A stretch of 36,794 nt of DNA from Campylobacteraceae bacterium. GTDB taxonomy: Bacteria; Campylobacterota; Campylobacteria; Campylobacterales; Sulfurovaceae. The first letter of the stretch is position 1, and each line of letters begins with the position of its first letter. The DNA lies in contig JAMOOP010000110.1 in the NCBI GenBank assembly GCA_027065385.1, positions 1 to 36,794 of the forward strand. The letters run 5' to 3'. A model generated the notes under the pieces. That model searched no databases, was not told the DNA's origin, and saw only the letters and a list, made by a program, of their open reading frames with translations. The position numbers and the translations under genes were made by a program. Shown here in pieces: positions 1-7,662 of this stretch.

Positions 1-105
1 CTTTGGGTCTTTATGAAGATGATGAATGTCTTAAAGATTTATGATGTTGATTCTCTTTTTGCCTTTAAAGAGCAGATTGGGGATATGATGGGATTGGATA
101 TTTAA
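1..105 (+). CDS. possible 3' end of an unidentified gene (partial)
   Basis: A reading frame is open from base 1 to a TAA at 103-105. It would give the last 34 residues of a protein ending FKEQIGDMMGLDI. The 5' part lies outside the window. I do not recognise the family, and the tail is too short to prove coding; a second frame is also open up to about base 44. Its stop codon shares a TTAA palindrome with the stop of cmr6 on the other strand, so the two genes would converge with a 3-base overlap. Confidence 0.3.
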   Translation, partial: LWVFMKMMNVLKIYDVDSLFAFKEQIGDMMGLDI

Positions 106-1538
106 GTTGTGTAGAAAGGTATGAATAAATCTCTATTTTTTAATGGAATAATGGTCTTAATATATGTACTTTCTATTTGAAAATAGAGAGGTTCTTTAAA
201 ACTCTTCCAACTATCAACATAAACCCTTTTCTCATTTTTAGAATTAATTTTACACTCTCCAAAATATTTAATATAAGACTTATCAGCTAAAAGAAGAATA
301 TCTCCTTTTTTTATCTCTTTTATACGCCTTATATCTTTCTTACTACTAGAAGTGTATTCCCAATAATTATTTTCCAAAAAAGATTTTATTTTATTATCAT
401 ATTCCTCTTCTATTGTATTAACTATCCAATACTTTTGTCTTTTTAATATTAAATCTTTTTGGAACTTTTCCAACTCTTTTTTAGCTTCTTCAATTTTTGG
501 AGAATTTGGATAATTTTTAATATAATCTTCAAAAGCCCTTTTCTTATATTTTTTATCAACTTTTAAAACAGCTTCCCATTTTTTAATTGCTTCTTTTTGT
601 TTCTTTTGCTCTTTTATTTCTTTGATTTTCTCTTCTATTTTTTCTTTTTTCTTTTTTGCCTCTTCTATATATCTTGATTTAGGATATTTTTCTATAAATG
701 CCTCTACAGTAGCTATTTTTTCTGTATCTCTCATTATCTCTAAAGCTTTTTCTTCTTCTGATTTTTGAATATTAAAATACCCATAACCAACAGAAGTTTT
801 TGCCCCAATACCAAAGACCTCTAATGATTGATAAATCTCATCTTTTACGCAATCAAGTATATCTCCTTTAAACTTTTTACCCTCTAATACTACGGATTCT
901 TTGGTAGCTATAACAATTTCAAATTTAGAACCTTTAAGTGTCAAAAAATTAATAGGATTTGGGTTTTGAGTATCAGTTGGAAACTCTAAATTATTATAAT
1001 ATTCTTGATAATGATTATTCATAATATCTAATTGAATTTTTGACTCTTTTGTAAAAGCATCAAAAAAGATAACTTTAGCTTGTTGGTCATTTGAACCAAA
1101 TATCTTAACAAAACCATCATCTTCAAAAGCTTTGTCTTCATCACCACCAAAATATTTTACAATAATAAAACTTCTCAAAGAGCCTCTAATAGATTGGGCA
1201 GGGATATAAGGAACTCCATAAATATGATGTAGTGTAATAGAAGTTTCATAAACGGAAGTACTACCTATTCCTAAAGCCAATCTCCAATTATTTGTAGCCA
1301 AAATTGATAAACTATTTGAATAGATACTCTTTATACTATTATAATATTTTTCAAATTTATTTGGCTTTATATTTGTAGCACCACTATTTTTAATACTAAA
1401 ATTATACTTGTTTTTGTTATAATTGTAATCTACTTTTATAAATTTATTAAGCTTTAAAGAAAAATTATCAATATCTTTGACCTCTAAATTATTTCTCTTC
1501 AACAGCTCACTTGTATCTTTTGGTATAAAATATCCCAT
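102..1538 (-). CDS. cmr6: Cmr6 RAMP protein with C-terminal coiled coil and PUA/EVE-like domain
   Basis: This is the Cmr6 (Cas7-like) subunit of the type III-B complex, which caps the backbone at the 3' end of the crRNA. Residues 1-256 are the RAMP core: YIPAQSIRGSLR (111-122) is the family's SxKG-like motif, and GIGAKTSVGYGYF (243-255) is the glycine-rich loop near the usual C-terminus. The protein then continues for about 220 residues, whereas Cmr6 is normally about 250-340 aa in total. Residues 260-365 are a Lys/Glu-rich helical linker with two copies of a YPxS..IEEAKK motif (280-297 and 338-355), resembling BamD/TPR-type helical repeats. Residues 368-478 contain YWIVNT, then KKGDILLLADKS, KYFGECK and a Val-Asp-Ser-Trp segment, a layout like PUA/EVE-superfamily domains. 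It is the last gene of the operon, one base after cmr5. The Cmr6 call is firm; the PUA/EVE call is a motif-based inference. Confidence 0.9.
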   Translation of the reverse strand: MGYFIPKDTSELLKRNNLEVKDIDNFSLKLNKFIKVDYNYNKNKYNFSIKNSGATNIKPNKFEKYYNSIKSIYSNSLSILATNNWRLALGIGSTSVYETSITLHHIYGVPYIPAQSIRGSLRSFIIVKYFGGDEDKAFEDDGFVKIFGSNDQQAKVIFFDAFTKESKIQLDIMNNHYQEYYNNLEFPTDTQNPNPINFLTLKGSKFEIVIATKESVVLEGKKFKGDILDCVKDEIYQSLEVFGIGAKTSVGYGYFNIQKSEEEKALEIMRDTEKIATVEAFIEKYPKSRYIEEAKKKKEKIEEKIKEIKEQKKQKEAIKKWEAVLKVDKKYKKRAFEDYIKNYPNSPKIEEAKKELEKFQKDLILKRQKYWIVNTIEEEYDNKIKSFLENNYWEYTSSSKKDIRRIKEIKKGDILLLADKSYIKYFGECKINSKNEKRVYVDSWKSFKEPLYFQIESTYIKTIIPLKNRDLFIPFYTT

Positions 1539-1539
1539 T

Positions 1540-1926
1540 TTAATTATCCTTTACGATTCGACCCTCTGCGAAGCGTCTAAGCCAAGAAAAAAAAGCTAAA
1601 ACTTCAATTGTTACCTTTTTATATTTTGTAGAATCAAGCCTAATAAGTCTCTTCATTAACTCTCTATCACTATTGATTGCCGTTTCATCATTATATCGTT
1701 CTCTTAACCACTCATCTACTTGGTTATAGATAAGTGTATAGGTAGCATTATCTTTTGAAAAAATAAATGCAAAAGTAGCACTAAGCCCATTGGTTTGAAT
1801 ATATGATGGAATTTTTTTACAGTATGATTTATACTCTGATTGTTTAATTCCTTGATTTTGTACGGCTTCATCTACTTTCTCATAAGCAAAAATAGCTCTC
1901 TCTTTTTCAATATCTCTAATCGGCAT
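1540..1926 (-). CDS. cmr5: Cmr5, small subunit of the type III-B complex
   Basis: The product is a 128-residue, largely alpha-helical protein of normal Cmr5 length. It opens with a helix rich in Glu/Arg (ERAIFAYEKVDEA) and ends with a Trp-containing helix, EVLAFFSWLRRFAEGR, which is typical of the family. Cmr5 copies form the minor filament beside the Cmr4 backbone and help hold crRNA and target RNA; it has no catalytic role. The start overlaps the end of cmr4 by 11 bases and the stop lies one base before cmr6, so translation is probably coupled. Identification rests on these sequence features plus position between cmr4 and cmr6. Confidence 0.9.
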   Translation of the reverse strand: MPIRDIEKERAIFAYEKVDEAVQNQGIKQSEYKSYCKKIPSYIQTNGLSATFAFIFSKDNATYTLIYNQVDEWLRERYNDETAINSDRELMKRLIRLDSTKYKKVTIEVLAFFSWLRRFAEGRIVKDN

Positions 1927-2842
1927 GACTTCCTCCTATGGTTATAGATACTATCCCCTTACCAATAGTTGCATTACCACCTATTTGAATGGTTGATGGT
2001 ATAGTAGAGGTAAAAAAATTCATTACCTTATCTGCTGTAGCTAACTCTTTTGCTTCATTAAACTCAACCCGTGCCATTAAATCAGAAGCCAAAGCCAAAG
2101 AGTACATAATAGTCTCACTTGGTAAATACTCTTCTGTAAACAATGCACCTATTTTTTTATCCACTGTTCCTGTTGTATTATCTATTTTAGTTCTTGTAAT
2201 AACCTCTGTAGAGAGTGTTATAAAGTCCTTAAAATCATCATCAGACACAATAATAAGTTTTTCTTTTATATCTTCATTATCTAACTCTTTTGACAAAAAC
2301 TCTGCTATGATTTGAGTATTGTTATCTTTTGAAATAGAGATTTGATACTCTTCTAATATTACTGCTCCACTATCAATATTGATTTTGGAATCATTGGTAA
2401 TAGTATTCTCTTTAATCGTAAAATTTTGTTCGTTGTTTGAGATTTTTAAATCTTTGGAAAATCTATTTAAAACAGATGGACAAGTGACCCATGCAAAAAT
2501 ATCTTTTGCTGATTTGATAGGAAAAAGCAAAATTCGTGCATCACTAAAACCCAAAGCACCTGAAAACTCTTGTGCTTTTTTCTCAATAAATTTTTCTTTG
2601 ACAAGTCTTGGAGCATTGCTATCATCATATCCAAATGTTAGATGTGTCTTTATGCTTGTTGTCATATCTCGTCTCTCAAAAGTCTCTCTAATAGAGCCTT
2701 TTAGACTCGAACCCTCAATTTTTGGAAAACTTGTATGCCCTTCTCTTTGAATTGGCATATCTACTATTCCCAAGTCTGAACCACTTCCAACATGAGTTGG
2801 GCTTATTGTGTGAATGTAAAATATTTTTGCTTGTTTAAACAT
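1916..2842 (-). CDS. cmr4: Cmr4, backbone RAMP and target-RNA nuclease subunit
   Basis: Cmr4 forms the repeated backbone of the type III-B complex and cuts target RNA at 6-nt intervals. The N-terminus matches the family closely: THVGSG (16-21) followed by LGIVDMPIQRE. By alignment from memory with the Pyrococcus protein, Asp28 corresponds to the catalytic Asp26, so target-RNA cleavage should be retained. IEGSSLKGSIRETF is the RAMP motif that contacts crRNA, and the C-terminal GGNATIGKGIVSI is the glycine-rich loop. At 308 aa the length is normal. The start overlaps the CARF-nuclease gene by 8 bases and the end overlaps cmr5 by 11 bases. Confidence 0.95.
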   Translation of the reverse strand: MFKQAKIFYIHTISPTHVGSGSDLGIVDMPIQREGHTSFPKIEGSSLKGSIRETFERRDMTTSIKTHLTFGYDDSNAPRLVKEKFIEKKAQEFSGALGFSDARILLFPIKSAKDIFAWVTCPSVLNRFSKDLKISNNEQNFTIKENTITNDSKINIDSGAVILEEYQISISKDNNTQIIAEFLSKELDNEDIKEKLIIVSDDDFKDFITLSTEVITRTKIDNTTGTVDKKIGALFTEEYLPSETIMYSLALASDLMARVEFNEAKELATADKVMNFFTSTIPSTIQIGGNATIGKGIVSITIGGSHAD

Positions 2843-4151
2843 TGGTTATCCTTTTTAGTGTTTTTATTTGTAAATCTTTCATTAGAGTTTGATATGTACT
2901 ACTTGTAATTGTCTGTTCTCTTTTATCTGATTTTGTCAACTTTATTTCAAAATAACATAAATCAAAATCCAATTCCCCAAATAATTCTTGAAATTTATTT
3001 CTAATCTCTTCTGTTACTAAAGACAATACATCTTTGTTATATAAATAGACAACAAGCATATATTTTTTAAGAGATTTATCTTTGAATTTAGACTCATTCC
3101 ATTTAGCTAACTGCTTATCTCTTATTTGAGTAATAAGCTTTTCTCTATTGAATTTGTCTATTAAATAACTTATAGGTTTTACTTCTACCCAAACTATATC
3201 TTGATTATTTTCAAGCATAATATCTATATCGGTCAAAGATTTACCCAATGGAACACCATGCCCCACTTTTTGGTATTCAAAATCTAAACATTCATCAATA
3301 AAATTTTGCTTAAAATACTTTTCAATAAAATATTCATAAACCTTGTACTCTATAAAGTGACCAAAAACATCTTTTGCTAAAGGAGTTTTTTTGACTGTTT
3401 TTAAGACTATTTTCCCAAGAGGGGTTATTTTGTTATCATTATATAGCCCTAACTTTTTTAACTCCTTTTCTCTTTCATCTTTGATTAATTCTAAGTTATC
3501 AAGATATGGATAATAGAGTTCTAAAAGTCCCCTATCTATCTCTATAGGTAATGGCTTTATAAAAATCAACTCACTCTCTTTATCTTCAAATGTATAGACT
3601 ATTTCATAGTTAAAAATCTGTGCAATAGCTGAAAAATATGGAATAATCCCTTTATATCCCCCTGTAATATTAAAAATTACACTATCTTTAGTATATACAC
3701 CATCTTTTTTTTCTATTATATTAAATAGTTTATCAATTAAATTATCTATACCCTTTTCAAAATTGGCTTTTAAATCAACTCTTAATTTTTCAATAATATA
3801 ATTATTATCAAAAAATATAGTTATCTTTTTCTCTTTTAAAATCTTCTTTAAATCTCCATTTAAAATTTCACAAACTATCACCGATTCAATCGTATCTGTA
3901 GCAATAAGATAAACCTCAATCTCTCCATATTTTTCTTGAAGTTTAGTTATACTTGTTAGTTCAGCACAAGAGTTCTCTTGTTCTACAAATTTAATTAATT
4001 TATCTTTTATTCTTTTTACTCTTTTAATTTCTTCATTATATTTACTATAAGATTTATCTTTAATAGCATTATAATAACTTTTAATATCACTATTTTTTTC
4101 CAAATAATTGGTAAGTAAAGATGTTCCAACGGTAGTAATTATTTTTTTCAC
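2835..4151 (-). CDS. CARF-domain protein with C-terminal PD-(D/E)XK nuclease
   Basis: This is the likely ancillary effector of the type III system. Residues 1-205 look like a CARF domain of the APE2256/Csx1-like class: a first strand ending in TVGTSLL (7-13), and NITGGYKGIIPYFSAIAQI (161-179), the typical ligand-loop helix. A short winged-helix-like segment follows (KITPLGKIVLKTV, 241-253). The C-terminus has the layout of a PD-(D/E)XK nuclease: Glu268 in a helix, LTDIDIML (306-313, Asp308/Asp310), VWVEVKP (320-326, Glu323/Lys325) and Gln342. The inference is that cyclic oligoadenylate made by Cas10 binds the CARF domain and switches on cleavage of DNA or RNA, as in Can1/Can2/Card1. There is no HEPN RxxxxH motif, so it is not a Csm6/Csx1 RNase. 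The gene overlaps cmr3 by 4 bases and cmr4 by 8. Confidence 0.85.
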   Translation of the reverse strand: MKKIITTVGTSLLTNYLEKNSDIKSYYNAIKDKSYSKYNEEIKRVKRIKDKLIKFVEQENSCAELTSITKLQEKYGEIEVYLIATDTIESVIVCEILNGDLKKILKEKKITIFFDNNYIIEKLRVDLKANFEKGIDNLIDKLFNIIEKKDGVYTKDSVIFNITGGYKGIIPYFSAIAQIFNYEIVYTFEDKESELIFIKPLPIEIDRGLLELYYPYLDNLELIKDEREKELKKLGLYNDNKITPLGKIVLKTVKKTPLAKDVFGHFIEYKVYEYFIEKYFKQNFIDECLDFEYQKVGHGVPLGKSLTDIDIMLENNQDIVWVEVKPISYLIDKFNREKLITQIRDKQLAKWNESKFKDKSLKKYMLVVYLYNKDVLSLVTEEIRNKFQELFGELDFDLCYFEIKLTKSDKREQTITSSTYQTLMKDLQIKTLKRITNV

Positions 4152-5176
4152 TTTTTCACCTCCGATAAAATAACTATTCCATATCCCTCTTTAGCTCTTT
4201 GGTCTGAAATTGATTTTTGATGAAATATATCAATTAATTGATTTTTATCTCCCTCTAAAATCTCAAAATAATAGACACTTCCACTAGGAACTGTTTTAAA
4301 CATCTCTTTTGGTCTATTTGTCTTCATATCAAATCCACCAATAGATTGAGATTTTCCTATGGCACAGGTAAGAAGTTTTAGTTTTATCCCTTTATACTCT
4401 CCTATTAAACTCTTATCATCTATCCAACTAGGAAGCCACCCTTTATCAAAAATAGCTGGAGTCAATAGATATAGTTTAAACATAGAACTCTTGATAGTTA
4501 TTGGGATAAAAGGTAAATCCAATAATTTCAACTCTTTATAATTTGCTCCTTTTGCCTCTCCTCCTAAGCTCATTAATCCTGAACTATTTAACTTCAACTC
4601 TTCAAATTCAACCACTATTTTAAACGCATATCTTAACATCTGAACCCTATACAAAAGTCCCTCTTTTGTTATTCTAGTTTTTGTATCTCTACCTATGCCT
4701 ATTTTATTCTCTAAACTTATAAACTTCTCTAACTTTTGACCATATAAAGTATCATCTCCTTTCAAATAATCATCAAATGTAATATCATCAAAAAGTTTAT
4801 CATCAATCCCTTCTATCTCCTCATTCAAAGATAGATTGTAATCCAAAGGGCTATTTGTTAAAAAATTTTGACTCAATTTTAATGTAGTTATCTCTTCACT
4901 GTTTAATCTATGCACACAATCTTTTGGAACTCTATATAGAAGTTCATTATTCATAGATAGATAAATCCCCTTTATAACTAAACTCTCTGTTACATCATCT
5001 TTATAGATATTTTTGAAATCATTAGGATTTTGAGAAAAATATGTTCCTCTCAATGCTCCATAGATAGTAGTTGGAGTAGGTAAATTCAGACTATCCGTCC
5101 AACTATCATCACCTTTACCAAAAGGTTTACCATCTCTAAATATTACTGTATCAAGTGGCTCAATCTCTATTATCAT
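4148..5176 (-). CDS. cmr3: Cmr3, crRNA 5'-handle-binding subunit
   Basis: Cmr3 is the Cas5-like RAMP that binds the 5' tag of the crRNA and docks onto Cas10. The N-terminus IEPLDTVIFRDGKPFGKG is the family signature (PLD.x.FRDGRPF), followed by LPTPTTIYGALRG, the RAMP motif. A late SIGGFDMKTNRPKEM and SVYYFEI segment and the C-terminal KEGYGIVIL glycine motif complete the pattern. The 342-residue length is normal. The gene overlaps cas10 and the CARF-nuclease gene by 4 bases at each end (ATGA-type junctions), so it is translated within the same polycistron. Confidence 0.93.
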   Translation of the reverse strand: MIIEIEPLDTVIFRDGKPFGKGDDSWTDSLNLPTPTTIYGALRGTYFSQNPNDFKNIYKDDVTESLVIKGIYLSMNNELLYRVPKDCVHRLNSEEITTLKLSQNFLTNSPLDYNLSLNEEIEGIDDKLFDDITFDDYLKGDDTLYGQKLEKFISLENKIGIGRDTKTRITKEGLLYRVQMLRYAFKIVVEFEELKLNSSGLMSLGGEAKGANYKELKLLDLPFIPITIKSSMFKLYLLTPAIFDKGWLPSWIDDKSLIGEYKGIKLKLLTCAIGKSQSIGGFDMKTNRPKEMFKTVPSGSVYYFEILEGDKNQLIDIFHQKSISDQRAKEGYGIVILSEVKK

Positions 5177-6804
5177 CCTATCTCCTTATCTATAAATCTA
5201 CAGATATATAACCCATCTATGAAGTTTCTGAAATTTACAGTATGTATTTTTCGTATAGACTCTATCATTGGGTCAATATTCTCTTTTGCATTATCGACTT
5301 TCAAAGACCTCTTTAGTGTTCTCTTTAATTCCAAATAGAGCATAGAGTTCAAACTATTATCAAGCTCTCCATTCTCATCACACATCAACAGAAACTCTTT
5401 GTCCAATACAGAGATAAACTTATCTGAAAAATTCTCATTCAATTGCTTCGTAATAAAGTCCAATTCAAAAAAAGATTCAAACTTTAAAATAGTCTCTCTT
5501 ATCTCTCCAGAGCGTTTCAAGACAGTTAAACATACAGCATCTTTTCCACTACTCTTTTTGGCTTTCTTCTCTGATTTTCTAACCTCACCAAGAACCACTC
5601 CTAATGATGTTTTATAATGAGCAATAACCACTCCTGATGAAAAAGTAAAGCTATCTCTTAGTCCATACTTCTCTTTCAAAGGTTCACTAATCAACTCACT
5701 AAATCGACTATTTAACTCTTTTAATACTTCAAACAGCTTATTAATATTAACAAACCCTAAAAAATCCTCTCCACCTGCATAAACAGTCATACCTTTTGGC
5801 TCTTTTAGTATCTCCTTTGCTTTTTTCGCAAAAATTGCTAGATTTGAACTAATATCTTTATGAAAATCTCTTAATCTACTTTGGTCATTGAGTTTTTGAC
5901 CTGAAAGCCATTTTCCCATATCATCGCCATCAAACATAATAACAGCATAATATGAAGTCTGTTTATATTTTCCTTTTATAGCTTTTTTAAATTCTTGAAA
6001 CTCTTGTTTAGCATCTTCTAATGAATTGCTAACATCATTCTTTTTAAAGAAATCTTTTGTTAAATTTTCTTCATAAAAAAGTTGACTATCTCTCTGCTTT
6101 TTTCTAATCTCTAAAGGAATATTCATAATAGCAATATCAGCAGTAGAATCAAAACTTTCTACATCCATTATTCTCTTAGTATAACAGATTCCACAAAGTC
6201 CCTCTTTATCTTGCAGAAGATTATCATATACTAATTCTAAATCTTCTCTTTGTAAATCAATATAGAACTTCATTCTTTTTTTGTGATTTTTAGAATCTTT
6301 ATCTTTATAAACAGCAATATTTCTCTCTCCACATATAGAACATTTTCTACCAACTTCTCCTAATTGAGTAAAGAAACGGCTATTTTTCGCTCCTGCCAAT
6401 CGTTTTTCAACCTCATCAAAAGCCTCTTTATAATCTCCACCATATTCACTAGCACTCCAATAGATTTGAAAAAAGTTTTCTATATGTTGCTCTATTATAG
6501 GACTTTGGTTCTTATTAAGAGTTTTAAAATAGTTTAATATTTCATCACTCACATTAGAAGCAAAACTCTTTAACTCATCTTCACTCTCAAAAGAGACTTC
6601 AACTAAAAATCTATTAGGATAAGAGTTTTTACCCTCTGTCTGTTGAGGAAATATTATGGTAGCACCTCTATTTTTTGCATACTCAATTCCCACTTCTGAC
6701 ATCTTTGATAAAATAGTACTTCCACCATAAAGCTCTTTTAGCTTTCTTGCTTGTGAGATAAAATCTTGAACAGGGGTTATGGTTAAAAGGAAAAGGTATC
6801 TCAT
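5173..6804 (-). CDS. cmr2: Cas10/Cmr2 without HD domain; probable cyclic oligoadenylate synthase
   Basis: Cas10 is the large signalling subunit of the Cmr complex. The 543-residue protein begins directly at the Palm-1 region (FLLTITPVQDFISQARK), where many Cmr2 proteins have an HD nuclease of about 150-250 residues first; that domain is absent. A C4 zinc finger is formed by C155xxC158 and C204xxC207. FDGDDMGKWLSG (291-302) is the Palm-1 acidic site, and AGGEDFLGF (343-351) is the Palm-2 loop, GGED in place of the usual GGDD, a conservative change. FSSGVVIAHYKTSLG (388-402) is also characteristic. Cyclic oligoadenylate synthesis therefore looks intact, while single-strand DNA cleavage is probably lost. 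The start overlaps cmr1 and the end overlaps cmr3, each by 4 bases. Confidence 0.95.
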   Translation of the reverse strand: MRYLFLLTITPVQDFISQARKLKELYGGSTILSKMSEVGIEYAKNRGATIIFPQQTEGKNSYPNRFLVEVSFESEDELKSFASNVSDEILNYFKTLNKNQSPIIEQHIENFFQIYWSASEYGGDYKEAFDEVEKRLAGAKNSRFFTQLGEVGRKCSICGERNIAVYKDKDSKNHKKRMKFYIDLQREDLELVYDNLLQDKEGLCGICYTKRIMDVESFDSTADIAIMNIPLEIRKKQRDSQLFYEENLTKDFFKKNDVSNSLEDAKQEFQEFKKAIKGKYKQTSYYAVIMFDGDDMGKWLSGQKLNDQSRLRDFHKDISSNLAIFAKKAKEILKEPKGMTVYAGGEDFLGFVNINKLFEVLKELNSRFSELISEPLKEKYGLRDSFTFSSGVVIAHYKTSLGVVLGEVRKSEKKAKKSSGKDAVCLTVLKRSGEIRETILKFESFFELDFITKQLNENFSDKFISVLDKEFLLMCDENGELDNSLNSMLYLELKRTLKRSLKVDNAKENIDPMIESIRKIHTVNFRNFIDGLYICRFIDKEIG

Positions 6805-7583
6805 AGTATTGCCTTTTTAAATTCTGATAATCGTCCATTATCTATTGGTTTTGTTGCCTTTAAAGTGGTAATAATCGGTCTATATCTCGTTCCATCCTTA
6901 ATTACAGATATATAGATAGGAGAAGCATATCTTCCATTTTTTACCGAACCAAACATACCATCTTTATTATGATGATGTGTTGCAGAACTAATTGTTTTTA
7001 TCAAACTATTTATATCGTTATACTCTTTTCCAATTTCAATATTTTTGATACTTTCAATATAAGGATACTTGTTATCAGACTCTTCATCAAAATTAGAATT
7101 TATTTTTTGAATAAGATTTCTAATGTACTCAATATTGATATTATCTTGAACTTGAATACTCCCAAATCCTCTACGACTTCTTTGACCAAATCCACCTAAA
7201 ATAGAAGTAAGTTCAAAAATATCATTGACAATATCTAATTCTCTTCCAATAAACTCTATTTTAAAATTTTGATTTTCCTTATAACCATTAATTCTAAAAC
7301 GACTATTTTTATGAGGTAAAGGGTCTATCTGTTCTGTCTGTAAATATCCCATCAATAATTTTATTCGAAAACTACTCTTTACAGCACTATTTTCATTTGC
7401 ACCACCAAACAACAATGACTCTTGTTTTTTTAACTCATCTAAACTCAAATTCCCATGAATAGCCCTCCACCAAAACCTCATAGCACCTTTTATAGCTGGT
7501 GGTCTTAATTCTGCTACTGTTGTATCTTCTCCGTGCATCAGCATTGGTGTTATTAATTTACACTCTACGGCTTCTATTTCCAT
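6801..7583 (-). CDS. cmr1: Cmr1 RAMP protein, first gene of the Cmr operon
   Basis: Cmr1 sits at the tip of the type III-B complex and helps capture target RNA. The signature LRPPAIKGAMRFWWRAIHG lies near residues 26-44, and LGGFGQRSRRGFGSI is the glycine/arginine-rich loop of the family. At 260 residues it is at the short end for Cmr1. The start is supported by a Shine-Dalgarno sequence (AAAGGG) about 8 bases upstream. It is the first gene of the seven-gene run and lies 79 bases downstream of the sensor kinase gene on the same strand. I see no clear terminator in that gap, so read-through is possible. Confidence 0.93.
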   Translation of the reverse strand: MEIEAVECKLITPMLMHGEDTTVAELRPPAIKGAMRFWWRAIHGNLSLDELKKQESLLFGGANENSAVKSSFRIKLLMGYLQTEQIDPLPHKNSRFRINGYKENQNFKIEFIGRELDIVNDIFELTSILGGFGQRSRRGFGSIQVQDNINIEYIRNLIQKINSNFDEESDNKYPYIESIKNIEIGKEYNDINSLIKTISSATHHHNKDGMFGSVKNGRYASPIYISVIKDGTRYRPIITTLKATKPIDNGRLSEFKKAIL

Positions 7584-7662
7584 TTTGTTTTTCCCTTTCT
7601 TTTAATTCTACTCTATAAAACTTAATCTATAACTCCCCCAACCAAGCCCCATAGAGGTCTCT

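Noticed and set aside
1989-2750. Two plus-strand frames opposite cmr4.
   Set aside because: They mirror the RAMP coding region and lack ribosome sites or recognisable motifs.
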